A stretch of 64,000 nt of DNA from Lithospermum erythrorhizon (GCA_019722365.1 JADFUC010000257.1:124001-188000), one strand, 5' to 3'; shown: positions 1 through 13,154, counted from the first letter of the stretch. The notes: generated from the sequence alone by a model not told the origin. A program made the numbers and translations.

Positions 1-10
1 GAAAGTTACC

Positions 11-3000
11 ATGTTGGACTTTGTTGCTTGCTCTCCTAGTCCATTTAAGGTAGCAACAAGATTGTGGTCATTGATCAAATTTGTTGTCCTTATTTATGCA
101 TACCATTTTATTAGTTAACAGAATATTGTGTGTCATAATTCCCAAAGATGGAGATTGTGGTTCCTGACATTATCTCATACTTGATTGTGTATGATGTTCT
201 TTTGTTTTAAGCATAGTAATATTGTTCAATTTCTTGTTTTATGCAATGAGTTATGGACTTGTGCTGCAACTCAAGTTTATCAATCAATTCAAGAGTCTAA
301 GAATGTTGCTTTCTTGCATTTTAATATACTCCATTCTTACAAATCTTTGCTTTCAGTTTCAAAATTATAGATAAGCTAGACAATTTATTTGAAGTTTTGA
401 ACTGACTTCATCCATAACAGTTAGGTTATTTAGAATTCTGCCCCTCCTTTTGATGTACTCAATTTGCTGGAAAATTTGAATGTAATGAAACAAAATCTGC
501 TTTGATATAATGTACTCAGTAATTATAGAGTTGTAGTCCATTGCAAGAATTATATTTCACCATGAGAGACGCTTTCTTTACAATGGTTAGATGTTATCCT
601 ACATCTTTTCTCTGTTTTTTGCAGTACTCGCGCATTGTATATCAGGCGAGCTCTGCAAAAGTCAATTCTTTTGCTCAATGCCCCTGTAGAAGACATTTTC
701 CCAGTGTTACTTATGCTCGAAACGAGCTGGTGCACTTGCCATCATTGTCTCTAAATCATAGGATGAGCCTTAGCCTTTCTATTTCACAAAATAGACCTAG
801 TACATCTCCATTGTTCTTCAGTGGAAAAGGGTTATCAACAAACCATGTACATTCTCAGAGGAATGGGGTCTGTACGTATGCAGCCGCTGATATTGCTAGT
901 GCTGTTGATGTCGTCAATGATTTAGGCCTGGACACTCTGACATTTCTAGCAGTGACTGTATTGGTTGTTCCTGCCTTTAAGCTCATCAAAGCAAGCCCGG
1001 TAAATTTTGTTTCTTTGGTTTGAAGTTAAATAATGCAGCTTCTTGTCTTGTTGGCTAGAATGGTCCTCATATCAATAATATTAAGGTGAATTTGTATAAG
1101 TATGGAACTTTTGACATAAAAATGCAGGTGTTCTTGTTTTCGCACGAGTTTTATTTTTTGTGTAAGAAAGTCTTTTTTTCCCATTCATAGAGACAGCTTC
1201 TGTTTGATTACCTAACTCACAAAGAGGAATTGTTGGTGCTAACTGCCATATTGGATGCAGATACTAGGTTTCTTCTTTGCTGGAGTCGTGCTCAATCAAT
1301 TTGGCCTGATTAGAAATCTAACAGATGTTAAGATTCTATCTGAATGGGGAATTCTGTTCCTGGTAAGCTTTACCATTTCTCCTCTTACTTTTATCTTAAA
1401 GTTTTAAGAGCTTGAATCATGTAGGATCTATATCCTTAGATGGGTCAGCCTGTCTATTGAAAATACTTGCAATAAATTTTCAGTGGACATCTACTCAATC
1501 CAAGTGGTGCAGCACTTCAATATTATTTGTATCTAGATCTCGCCGATATAAATGCTTTATATGTGTTGCAGCTTTTCGAGATGGGCTTGGAGCTTTCACT
1601 TGCACGTCTGAAAGCACTTGCAAAGTTTGCTTTTGGTATGGGATTGACTCAGGTATTCTAATGAAGTCTTATGGATGAATGAATTACAATATTCATGCGG
1701 AAACTTATAATTCTGTTTTTCTGTTGACATGAAGTCTTTCCTCACAGATGCAACTGATCCTCTTAACTCTTGGCACTGTGACGTCAATTAATTTTTGAAT
1801 GTAGTAGTGGTACGATTCCTAGATTAGTTCATCTAAATCATTGAAGATAAAAGAGTAAAAGAAGATGTTCACAATTTTGTTACAATGGTCAAGACGATTA
1901 GAAGCTGTTCACGGTCTTCTAATTTTTTATTTTCAATTCTAAGCTCTGCACATTGATTCTGTTATGGATGGAGTTGAGTGTACACGGTCCAACAATTGTC
2001 TTTATAATCATGGCAGAACTTTGTTGAACTGTCCCATTTTAAAATTGTTCCTTTCTCATGTGCTCTAAGTTGCACTTAGAACTTAGAAGTATGAACTTGT
2101 TAGCTGCATAACAATTGATAATCTGGTAAAGTCTGATTTATTTCTTTTCCTTCTAACATCAAATATCTTTTTATCAGGTTGTATTGTGTACTCTTGCTTT
2201 CACGGCATTTGAACTACCTCCTAATGATGCTATTGGAACAAGGATTCTGGTGTTCCTCTTTAACTCAAGACCTGATTTGGTCAGTCCTCGTGTATTTTTT
2301 ATCTGTTTATTCTTTTTTTTTTTTTTGCTCCTTCCGTAATGCTTTAACTGACTTGTAGGTTAATATCAGAAGTATAGATGAGGCTATAGTGATTGGTGCT
2401 GCTTTATCATTATCTTCTTCAGCATTCGTATTGCAGGTACAAGATCTCTGACGATGATACACATGTTTGTTCTACATTATCCAGGTTGCAAGCCCATTTA
2501 CAAATGACTTTTGTAGTTCTTGAACTATTTCTCATTTTGAAGTAAGCTCTGGTGTGTAATGAAGACCAGAGTCGAACAGAAACCCCCTAGTGTCCTGAAA
2601 AAAAGAAAAAAGAAAAAGACTCAAGTGTCATGGGATTGGTTTGTTTCTTTTCCATTTTGTCAAGTGTTGGGGATTAAGTTCCTATTATCAAGACTATCAT
2701 GTGAATACATGCTTGTATCAATCCCAGATATCATGCTTATGTTGTGTGTACACAGCTTCTTGCAGAAAAGGGTGAGCTGCCAACAAGATTTGGCTCAGCG
2801 ACGTTGGGGATACTTCTATTGCAGGTTTTTTCTTCATTCTTCTTAAATTGTACAATGTTAATCATTACTTTTCTTCAATAATCATGTACATCAGCATGCA
2901 AATTATATGGTAACTGTCCTTTCTTGCAGGATATTGCTGTTGTCCCTCTTTTAGTCATACTTCCTGTCCTAGAAAGTCAGGTAGATGCCAATGCCAAGAC

Positions 3001-6000
3001 TTTTTAATTACTTTCATTGTTCATGTTTGATCTGTTAGCCATTTCACCTTTTTTCATAGTTATATGATGCAATGTTTTTGTGTATAATAAGGTCAGCTAT
3101 AGAAAACTACAGCGAGTGACTGCGAAACAAAATCCATGGTTATTTATCTTAGCTGCTTATGCTATTTTTGTCTAGATCTAGTTTTCATTTTAAATTTCTT
3201 ACCAAAATTATGATCGTCGGGTCGAGAAGAGCTCTTTTGTTCATTCATCAGACCCTTTGTATCTCTCTGGACCTTAGATGAAATAGCTTCTTATGAATTA
3301 AACTTTCAATCAGGGAACATATTCTATATTTCACCGGCTTGGCTCTCTTTCATCTGTTAATATAAGTGAATTGTATTGAGTAGTATTTAGATCAGAATTA
3401 ATATCTGCAATTGTCTCGACAATTTTCGTCACCGGAAAAAGTTAATTGCAGAATATAGTGGAAGGAAGTATCTGGCCAAAGCTTCTTCAAGAAAGTTTGA
3501 AGGCTTTACTTGGCCTGGGTCTGCTCTCTTTTGGAGGGAAATTTTTATGGAGAAGAATTTTTGAGGTCTGTTTTTGTTGTTTTAACTAATGAATAAGCTT
3601 CAACGACCACGATATGGTAAAATACCAATATTATACTGCATTAGGTCGTTGCAGAAACCAGAAGCTCGGAAGCTTTTGTTGCACTCTGCCTCCTGACAGT
3701 TTCAGGAACCTCACTCATAACCCAGAAGTTGGGCTTCAGTGACACGGTTTGTGTTATTTTTACTCGTATAAACTAATGTAAATATTATGCATTATATTTA
3801 TGTGTAATAACTGATTCTTTATGTATGCAGCTTGGAGCCTTTCTAGCAGGTGCTCTACTTGCAGAAACTAATTTCAGAACACAGATTGAAGCTGATATAA
3901 GGCCTTTTAGAGGTTTGCTTCTCGGATTATTTTTTGTGACAACTGGGACTTCTATTGACATGCAGGTATTTTCTCCTAAACTTCATGGTCATTTGGTTCA
4001 AATGTTATCAAGTTGAAGAAACTCGAGATACATCTTTTTATACAGTGTAGTTTCTATTTTGGTCTGTTAACATGTGCATCAATAACATACTCTAATACCT
4101 CTTCCTTTGTGCAGCTTCTATTCCGGGAATGGCCAAATGTACTTTCATTATTGGGAGGGTTGATCGTCATAAAGACATTAATAATCTCGGCCATAGGTCC
4201 CCTGGTTGGATTAACCCTACAAGAAAGTGTACGCATAGGGTTGCTTCTGTCACAGGGAGGTGAATTTGGATTTGTAGTTTTTTCTTTGGCAAACAGGTCA
4301 GCTTCTAAGTTTAACTTCATTTCTAATCATTTATTTTCGCTTGCCGCTTATTTTGTATGAACTTTTGTTCCTTATTTCAGGCTTGGGGTGCTCCCATTAG
4401 AGCTGAACAAGCTTTTAATAATCGTTGTAGTGCTATCAATGGCCCTTACCCCTTTACTAAATGATATTGGGCGAAAAGCTGCTGATTATATTAGTGAGAA
4501 GATTGGCGGTGATAATGTATGTTACTCGTCAGTTAGCATAATTTAAAGTTAGTTAAAAAGTATGGGGGAAGATCTGCAGTTCCTCAAAATCTATTTCAGG
4601 GTCTTATAAATCCTCAAAATCTGAAAAGAGTAATATGACAGGAACCTACAGATGAGGTAAACTTTGATGCTAGAGAACCAGTTGTTATAGTTGGTTTTGG
4701 CCAGATGGGTCAGGTACAACTACTCAACAAAAAACGTATTTGTTGACATGGTAAAAAAAGTTCTCTTGTTGACTGTTTTCCCTGTGATATAGGTGCTTGC
4801 AAATTTCTTGGCAACACCCTTATCATCTGGCCTAGATTCTGATTCTGGGGGATGGCCTTTCGTGGCTTTTGATCTTGACCACTCTGTCGTGAAGGTGAGG
4901 AGATATCTTGACCACTTATTTCCTTTAATCTCCAGTTTGCTAGGCAGTTCTTTTGGTCTGAGGACTACGATATAGTTCTTCATATCCACTTCATACATGG
5001 AGTTTCACTTGTTTCCGCTCATGCTTGTGTAGGCATCCAAAGAACTTGGATTCCCTGTCCTGTATGGTGATGGATCACGCCCGGCAATTTTACAATCTGC
5101 TGGTATTTCTTCTCCAAGAGCAGTGATGGTCATGTACACAGGTAGAGAGAGGACTCTTGAAGCAGTTGAGAGACTTAGGCTTGCCTTCCCTTCGGTAAAA
5201 TTTCCCTTTCGATGTTCCCCTCTTGCCCAATGTCTATGTGGCAATGCCTGTCAAGATTCAAGAACACATTCTTTGAACTTGAATATAGTCGAGCACTCAA
5301 GCTTTATGGACAATTATTATGATCCAGCCCTTGTAGCTTTGTGCCATGATGTATAACAAAAACATCCTTTAAATGCAAGTAGTTTTTGAAATGCTACGTA
5401 CAAGAATGAATAAGTATACTTAGTGAAAGTGTAAAACAGGATTCTGAATCTCTTCATAACAAATCATCTTGTTTTCTACTGTAAATTGCTGATGTCTTGT
5501 TCACCGATTTAGATCCCAATATATGCCAAAGCCAGGGACATGAAACATCTGCTAGATTTAAAGAAAGCTGGTGCGACAGATGCCATACTCGAAAGTGCAG
5601 AGGTTTATTTGTGTTCTTTCTCCTGAAGTTCTTCTTTTTTACTTTTCACTGCAGGTTCTTGTTTGGAAGCCATATCCTTCTCATTTTTTCTCCGTTTTAT
5701 ATGTGCAGACAAGTTTACAGCTTGGCTCTAAACTTTTGAAGGGGTTTGGCGTTATGTCTGATGATGTGACCTTCTTAAGCCAACTTATCAGAGATTCAAT
5801 GGAGCTTCAAGCTCAAGACGTGTTCGACAGAACTGAGGATGAACAGGTCGATGTGATGAAACCACTTCAGGTATCACAAGACCTCCATATTGCATTCATA
5901 ATAGGCTTCAGTTGCATTTCTTAAAGAAAAAGATAACATAGTGCTGACATGCAAATCTACATATGTCAGACTTAACTTGTCTTCACTATCCATACATATC

Positions 6001-6238
6001 TCATTTCTTTCAAGTGAGAAGTAGATATTTTCACATTTTCCTTAACCTTTTGAAGGTGAGAGTTGCAGACATTGTTGGAGAGCAAACGCCTGTAAAGTTG
6101 GTCTCGCTGGAAGGGAATTTCTCCGTAAGCAACCGTGTGGGTGGAGGTGTGGTCATCGCGGGGCAGGATGGAGATATATCCATTAATGACGATGACGATG
6201 AGGACGAGGATGATGATGATGATGATGATGAATCTTAG
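11..6238 (+). CDS. KEA3: K+ efflux antiporter 3-like, chloroplastic
   Basis: Thylakoid K+/H+ antiporter of the CPA2 family; KEA3 exports lumenal protons in exchange for K+ and speeds relaxation of energy-dependent quenching. I read 19 exons with GT-AG borders: 11-49, 625-999, 1261-1362, 1572-1652, 2178-2279, 2359-2436, 2756-2824, 2930-2980, 3452-3565, 3645-3746, 3831-3965, 4115-4296, 4381-4516, 4642-4713, 4793-4894, 5033-5194, 5513-5602, 5709-5870, 6056-6238, giving 778 residues, close to the Arabidopsis protein as I recall it. Order: plastid transit region (about 1-100), Na+/H+ exchanger membrane domain (about 110-510, with stretches such as [20 protein letters not shown] and [18 protein letters not shown]), then a KTN nucleotide-binding domain with GFGQMGQ near residue 540, and a very acidic C-terminus. 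The 39-nt first exon encodes [13 protein letters not shown], which resembles the KEA3 N-terminus; the true start could lie just upstream of the window. Family and orthology are secure; exon 1 is less so. Confidence 0.93.
6187..6235 (+). repeat. GAT/GAC trinucleotide repeat coding the acidic KEA3 tail
   Basis: In-frame run of GAT, GAC, GAG and GAA codons that makes the last ~16 residues of KEA3 almost all Asp and Glu, ending in ES before the TAG stop. The pure (GAT)n part is near 6210-6230. Confidence 0.9.
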
Positions 6239-7277
6239 GATTCTTAAGTAAGAGAGATATCCAGAGGGCTTGCAATCAACTATATGCCCCGCTTATTCCT
6301 GCCGAGTGAAAAGTTCATAAAGGATACAACTAACAATACCTAAATGACAGTGACTCTCATGATATATCCTGGCTTTCTTGTGCATACCATTATTTTAAGG
6401 TCTGTTTGGATTGGGTGAACATAGGAGAATCGATGGATTATCTCCTCAAGAACTTCAGTTTTGGGATTTCTAGTCCACTCCAACCATTTCTTATGTTAGT
6501 CTCTCCTCTTTGATTTATCTAGTTTCAAGATTGTAGTGAATTGCATGTTGACTGTGGAAGAACAAGCAACCAGATAGGGTCAATATTGTGTACCAGGCTC
6601 TCAGAATGTAAACTAGAAATCAGCCTGTTATGTATATGAAGTCCGAATTTGATCGAACGCTGTCATACCAATATCTTTAAAACTTTATTTTTAATTGTCA
6701 ATGTATTCAATTTGATATTTTTTGTTTGATCTGTTAAAAGAATTAGTCAGTAGGCGATTAACTCGATAAGAAAACGAGGAACATCCTACCCCTGAAGTTG
6801 ATAAGCCAACACCGTTGCTGGAGGAGAAAAGATGAAAAAACCAGTAGCATCTGTTGCTGAGCCATGAATATGTCTGGTATCAGCCAAATGCATCGTTTCA
6901 TGGCACTGCACATTCTGCAGTAAAGCTTCTCTGCCACTTCATGGAACTGAAGGTCTTCCATCTAGAGCTTCATTATGCGCCAACACGGCTATTGGCCTTT
7001 TCATATATATTTGCTCTAGAGCCTAATATCATCAGTGATGTGTGTGTACGCTCGTGCATGTGCATCTATCTACATGCATTTCCATGTCATCAATGGTGTT
7101 AACAACGCAATAATATTCTCGAGGATGGCTCAAATAAATCATACAGCCGATGTTTCCATTATTAATCTCATTTGGTTTACTGTTATGGAAACCTTACAAT
7201 GGGGATTTATTTCTTGATAACAAATCAGGCACTGAACTTCAAACGCAAATTTATCATTTGAAGTTATTGAATCGTAT
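6239..7277. other. Convergent spacer between KEA3 and the pyrophosphatase gene
   Basis: About 1.04 kb between two stop codons facing each other. It should hold both 3'UTRs and poly(A) sites. Open frames here are short and share no family feature, and I see no RNA gene or transposon end. Confidence 0.6.
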
Positions 7278-10200
7278 CTACAAAAGTGAAAGCTCACCAG
7301 CTGGAATAGATCTTTTGACAAGTTTAGCCCATGACTCATTGGTCTCAGTAATGACCTTAAGAGCATAATCCTGAAATCAAATATCAGTTCATTGAAATCA
7401 TGAGGAAACAGAATAGCAGTAAAAGGCGTTGACGGAACTAGGGAAATATGATGCTATTTAAGATTCAAGATCAATATGCCATCCCTTCACAATTTAAATG
7501 ATTTTTGTTTTCAACGAATGGTCAACCTACTTGAAACAATAATTGTACCATATAACTTTGAGTTTATACAAAAAGATTTATACCATTAGATAACACATGC
7601 CGAAACACTTAAAAATAGTACCTTATTAGCTGGTTTGTTTCCCAGACCAAACTTGTTAGCAGCTTTTCCATCAGGAATTTTGTAATCTCTAAACCAGTCT
7701 CTGATTGCAGTTAAAGTCCCCTGAAGAAGAAAAATATGGTTAAATTCCAGTACTAGTTTGAGGCACTAGGGTTTCAAAGTTGCTGAAAGATGAAAGCCCA
7801 AATGTCGTTCTTCAGATCATAGCATGCCATTTTGAAGGGGGGGAACAGAGTAACAAAAAAAGGAATTAAACGTTAAATTAAAATCATGAGAATGTGAAAT
7901 AAATTGAAGTAAGTAATCGAATTCGAGCAAAATCTTAAGCAAAGAAAGCTGTAAAACAAGATTTCCTTGCTTATCATACTCAAAGGACTATGCAGTATAA
8001 CTCTAAACATCTTGAGCAATGCCTCGTCGATATAGAGACAGAGGGAGTAATTGAACTGTTTCAATATAGAATTGCAGGCACTATAACTTCCAGGGTCATA
8101 ACTCTACAAAACTCCAAACATCTATTGCAAATTAGTAATTGATCTTGGAAAAATGATCTAACAAGTATATATTTACTCTGAATGGAAGCATACCGGGAAG
8201 TGCTTCTCAACATCATCAACATCGCTAACAAGGGAAGCTCTAGGATCATCCAATGAAATTGCAATTATCTTCCAGTCTAGTTCACCCTCATCAATCATTG
8301 CTAAGGCACCTAGTGGCTTAACTTTCAGAATCTGACCAACTGCAGCACGGCTCTCCCCTATCTCGACAACATCAACTACAGGTGCAGAAAAGCCATTATT
8401 ACATAAAAAATTAATATCGGCAAAAGAACTTCACATATTATGATTTTATGGCATTAGCATGTTGTCAATATGGGTAGCAGTATATACCGGGATCATTATC
8501 CCCAAATGCTCCATCAACTTCAGAGTTTGCAAATGAGGGATCTTCCCATGTTTGTGGAAGCAAGCCATAGTTCCAATTGATGTTGTACCTAGAAGAAAAT
8601 AGGAAGCCGAATTACTACTATCAGAGTTAGACACAAAAGAAATGAATTCTAAATACAACACAATAAATGATCCATGTTCTTTAAAAGATCTATAAATACA
8701 ACACCTATTACTTCCATGCACCACTTTAAAATATCTTTAAAAAAGAGTAAGGCACGAGAATAACCGGACCATGAATTATTAGAATAATACAATAAGTCAA
8801 ATAAAATACCCCCCCTCCGGTCTCATATTGAAGTAATGAACTATTTCTTTGCAAAAATCACCATTTTCGACTTTTACCTACATGTTAATACAACATTATG
8901 AATTTTACATCCTGTATGGGATTACTCATATGCTTTCTACTAGCACAAATTCAAAAGGTTCATGCAAAACAAGTCAACTGCCAAAACAAGCAATTACTTG
9001 TCTAAATATTTATACAAATTGAAACGAAAGGAGTAATAATAACTCACAAAAGTTCCACTAAACTATTGGGTTTATACAAACAAGATCCAAATTAAACAAA
9101 GAAAGATGGCCAACAATATCTTACGGATAATATCTTAGTTTTCCCTTTTTGGTGTCTTGTTTGATAGGAGTAAACTGCTCATCAGTAGCAACCTCCATTT
9201 TCGCACTTGATTCTTTTGGAATCTCAACAACAAAATTGAACACCCCATCACCAAGGTGTAGGGGTATGTCATGCCAAGGTGAAATCTGTAAATCAATTAA
9301 AAACCATGTTTCATCCTATCAGTACCACACGATAATATAGGAGTGAAGTCCCAAAGTTGTTAAATGCATGTGATAAGCATAGCAATCAACATTTTACAGG
9401 CGATATAGAGACAAAATTTCAATTTGTTCCCTCAACTTATAACCTTTTGCTGTTTGTATTACATAAAAAAAAAAACTCATGCAAATATACAGTGATATTA
9501 TTTAATCTAAAACAATTAGCTACATTCATAATTAAACAAAAAATGAATCAAATTGAGTAAATACATCCCTCGTTGACAGAAAAGTTTCAAACATCTCATT
9601 CGACTCTCTACCAATAATACCATAAAACAATCTGTATTAGCAAACTACAAGAAACCTTAAATTTTCTAATCAACTCAAAAGCAGTCACCCCTTTCCTCAC
9701 CATTATAGTCAATAAAGATAGCACCTTTGAACATACATCAAACAAAAACAAAAACACAAACCAAAACTAACTAAATTGTAAACGAACCGTCAGAATTCGT
9801 CACTGAGGAGTTAGGTTCATGCAATAACAATGAATATCAGTCATGTATAACGCAGATAAAAGAATGAAAGAAAAATCTGGCGTGAAGCCCAAATTACAGA
9901 TGGTATCCCCAAGGCAATAACAAATATTACTAACCGTAATTTATCAATCGTACAAAATGTCATGCTCTGGCCTTGGCGTTTTCTAAATACATACTTTGTG
10001 GCCGCAGGTAAGCAGTGAAAGCTGAGATATCTGTTAACAAATCCAGAATCATAATTTACTTATTTCATCGCCCTGAATGATCTTGTCACAGAAACTTTCC
10101 CCGAACAACAAGCAATGGCTGGGGGTTTCGAAATAGAGGGTGAGGTTAAAGAAAGCTCGTGAATCACTACGTATAGTCGTATTGATAGCGTATATAAGCG

Positions 10201-13044
10201 TGTAATGTCGTAATTAAGTGATAATTCTTTCATTATATATATTTTATAATAGTTATTCGTATACATTAGTCGGCTACGTATGATCACCGTAATTTAATAT
10301 GCTTGAAGCGATTTAATCTGATCGAAACATAAAATAATTCGATAATATTAAATAACACGATAATATCCGATAGTTTAAATATAAACGCTAGTATACTTCT
10401 AAAATCAAGAACTCCCCATTATATTCATGCTTGGCAATAATGGCTACGATACGGCGCTTACATTAAGAATTCTTTCATACAATAGAAGTTAACGTCATTT
10501 CAGTTCTTCTTTCCGTAACGAGAATGAAATAATATAATAATCGAAGTATTGTTTCTCTCCGGTAAGCGAGGACCAACAAAATATCTATTTCCATGCATTC
10601 ATACGGTAAGTAGGAGAACTCTGGCCTCAGCCTGCGGGAGGGGCCGTAGCAGCTTGAATAGAGTTCACCTGCTTGATCGCATTTTAGCTTGAATGTTGCA
10701 TTGTGGTTAATTTGAATATGTCAGTATAGGGCCGTTGATTCTAATAAATACGGACACATATCTTAGTTGATTCACAGTCTAGGTGATCTTATGGAATTTA
10801 TTGATTACAGATAATATAGGATATATCACGTCATAAGTCGTAACCTGAGAATCATATCTAACTTAATAATATTCTGCATGTCATGCTCATTCTTGTCACA
10901 TAGCCGAAATACCGATATCATTTAAATCCCTTGAGCTTCGATAATTTCTCGATAAATCATCTAAATCGTGCTTGTCGCGTTTCTTTTCCATTATGTATTT
11001 ATCGATCGTGAGCTTGTGATCTGATCGACCCGTATTCACGTCATTATCTTTATTATTTCAAACTCTTACCCGTGATTAATTGATCGAGTTGTGCGTCATG
11101 CTACTATCAACGTATCCGATATCTTGAAGTATTCTGTTGGTAAAATTATCTGATCTGGCATTAATGAATGATATCCCAATTTATATAACCCATCTTATGA
11201 TAATATTAATATAAAGCATTATTGGCTTACCAAGTATAAATTATTCATGACAAATGTCATTATCACGCTTTCGCTAATCTTTACATAGATTCTGTCGTAT
11301 TGTCTTGGTAACATCATAAAATCTCGGCGTCCATGTTTAAATTGATATACGCTGACGATTAAGTTTCGATTTTCATCGTCCTTTAATGTTATCGACGAAT
11401 GAAGTTTATTAATTTACATTTCATTCACGATTCGTAAGCGCGTATAATCTCGTTAGCGGTTATTTGTATAAAATTAACTCTTTACCCGTATATAGTCATA
11501 TTATAATATCTCGAGTACATAAGATCGATATCACCGTATATTGATATTGACATAGTTTAAATCTGATAGATTAATTGATAGTTTCGTACTTATACTTGGC
11601 GTGTACGTTATATTTGCACTAATATAATCAAAGGAATCACATTTACACTAATCTCATCTCAATAAATAATTTTCATATATCTACCTCATTAATTATCGTA
11701 TCGACTGAAATGCCAATGCATATTCATAATGTATGAAAGATTTATAAGCGTGTGATAGTCTTCCTTTCTAGTTAAGCCAAATATCCAGCAGCGCTTTCTT
11801 GAATTCACTTATTTGATACTCAACATTTTCTTCTTGAAACTTGAAAAGCGGCTTTGAGGTTATGATTTAAGAGGAGAATAGCAATAGCAGAAGTTTAAAT
11901 TAAATGGTTGCTCGGCGGCATAAAGTATGAGGAGGTCTTTGGGTTCGTCCTGAAGAATGATAAGCATTCATACAAAAAAATTTAGTAAAGAGGAGGAGAT
12001 CGAGCAAGCTTAGAGTAGGTGGTGTGCAAAAATAAGCAAGCGTGAGGTGTCGTTTTGCGTAGCTAGAAGGAAAAGATGATTAATCTTGTTATGGTTATTA
12101 CAGTTAGTTTGTTTAAGTAGGCGGAGTTTGTTTTAAGTAGAGCAGTACTCAATTATTACTTGAATCATAAAAATTCGGATTATTTCACTAATTTAATCTA
12201 AAAAAGTATTTCAAATAATAGGTATAAGCATTATAACTATTCTAAACAACCCAAAAAGAATCCACCCTTTCCTCACCATTATAACAAAACTAATTAATCC
12301 AGCAAAAAAAAAAGATTTTCAAAAAAAACTAATTAATTCAAACAAAACTAATTAATTAAGATTTCAGCTTTGAACATACATCAAACAAAAACTAATTAAT
12401 TCAAAGATTTCAGCTTTGAACATACAACAAAAAACACAAACCAAAACTAATTAATTCAATGATGATTGCACCTTTGCACATACATAAAACAAAACACAAA
12501 CCAAGCTAATCAGCCAGGTTTCAGAATAACTATTCACAACACAACCTTAAAATGACCCCTTTCCTCACCATTATAATTATTAAAGATTGCACCTTTGAAC
12601 ATACATTAAACAAAAACACAAACCAAAACTAATTAACCCAGCAAAAAAAAAAAAGATTTTCAAATAATGGGCACCAACATTTCAACAAATACACAACCAA
12701 ACACTAATTAATCCAGTAAAAAAAGAGATATTTCAAATAATGGGCACTAACATTTCACCATTCTTTACATAAATAACATATTCAAATTCCATTAAAACAA
12801 AAATAAAACAAAAATTAACCTTCTTGTCTGAATTATCAAGGAAAAAGACTCTGTAGTCAAGAGTTTCAGGGTTCCCTTGATCTTTTATCTTAATTTGTTG
12901 AGGATTGTAAATAGCATTACAACTGAAAAGCCTCCTCTTTTGTGTGAATTGTTTGGTAAAAGTGAGGCCCTTTGGTGTATGAAGTTGGGCTTTGCAAAGG
13001 AGTGAAGTGGTTATGGATGTTGATATTGCTCTAGTGGCTGCCAT
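7278..13044 (-). CDS. PPA6: Soluble inorganic pyrophosphatase, chloroplastic
   Basis: Hydrolyses pyrophosphate to phosphate, pulling forward plastid biosynthetic reactions that release PPi (family I, Mg2+-dependent). Six exons on the minus strand: 12820-13044, 9125-9285, 8488-8588, 8194-8375, 7622-7720, 7278-7370; together 861 nt, 286 residues, in frame across all GT-AG junctions. The N-terminus (MAATRAISTSITTSLL...) is rich in Ser, Thr and basic residues, as in a transit peptide, followed by the conserved stretch NPETLDYRVFFLDNSDKK. The family signature D-x-D-P-x-D-V appears as DNDPVDV across the exon 3/4 junction near residue 160, and NWNYGLLPQTWEDPS lies just before it. The C-terminus has NESWAKLVKRS. 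The first intron is 3534 bp and repeat-filled, the other four are 112-536 bp. A TATA box lies 110 bp upstream of the ATG. Confidence 0.93.
8807..9035. mobile_element. Stowaway-like MITE in a PPA6 intron
   Basis: 229 bp bounded by imperfect terminal inverted repeats: left TACCCCCCCTCCGGTCTCAT (approximate), right ending GAAACGAAAGGAGTA, whose complement reads TACTCCTTTCGTTTC. The TA borders and CTCC-type ends are those of Stowaway (Tc1/mariner-derived) MITEs. It lies between coding exons 2 and 3 and has no coding capacity. Confidence 0.65.
9655..9780. repeat. Copy of an intron-specific direct repeat (left flank)
   Basis: Contains CCCCTTTCCTCACCATTATA followed by GCACCTTTGAACATACAT and an A/C-rich tail (ACAAAAACACAAACCAAAACT). 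The same words recur several times at 12240-12720, on the far side of a ~2.4 kb stretch of different composition, and weakly at 20046-20080. Confidence 0.7.
9785..12235. other. Insert-like segment in PPA6 intron 1
   Basis: About 2.4 kb lying between copies of the direct repeat at 9655-9780 and 12240-12720. It is AT-rich yet unusually rich in CpG: bases 10981-11040 hold five CpG where their own C and G counts predict about 2.4, unlike the exon-flanking introns. No open frame longer than about 75 codons and no recognisable protein. It may be a transposon remnant or a badly resolved repeat; I cannot name a family. Confidence 0.45.
12240..12720. repeat. Cluster of direct-repeat copies in PPA6 intron 1
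   Basis: Several overlapping copies of the words CCTTTCCTCACCATTATA, TTTGAACATACAT and ACACAAACCAAAACTAATTAA, plus two copies of TTTCAAATAATGGGCAC near 12660 and 12731. These match the single copy at 9655-9780. Confidence 0.75.
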
Positions 13045-13054
13045 TGACGCTTCT

Positions 13055-13092
13055 AGGGGGGGTGGGGTAGGGGTAGGGGTAGGGGTAGGTGG
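13055..13092 (+). other. G-rich tract (GGGGTA)n, potential G-quadruplex, beside the PPA6 start
   Basis: The plus strand has a run of seven G, then GGGG tracts separated by T or TA, about five in all, 11 bp from the PPA6 ATG. The plus strand is the template for PPA6, so the mRNA leader would be C-rich (CCCCTA repeats). It fits the four-tract G-quadruplex pattern with very short loops. Confidence 0.8.
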
Positions 13093-13154
13093 ACTGGTTG
13101 TTGTCTCAGTTGAGTTCTGAGGTCATGTTGTTGGATCCTTGTCAGAATTTGGGG

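Noticed and set aside
562..624. KEA3 start at the ATG at 562
   Set aside because: The sequence before 625 ends in a long pyrimidine tract plus GCAG, a strong splice acceptor, and a better first exon exists at 11-49.
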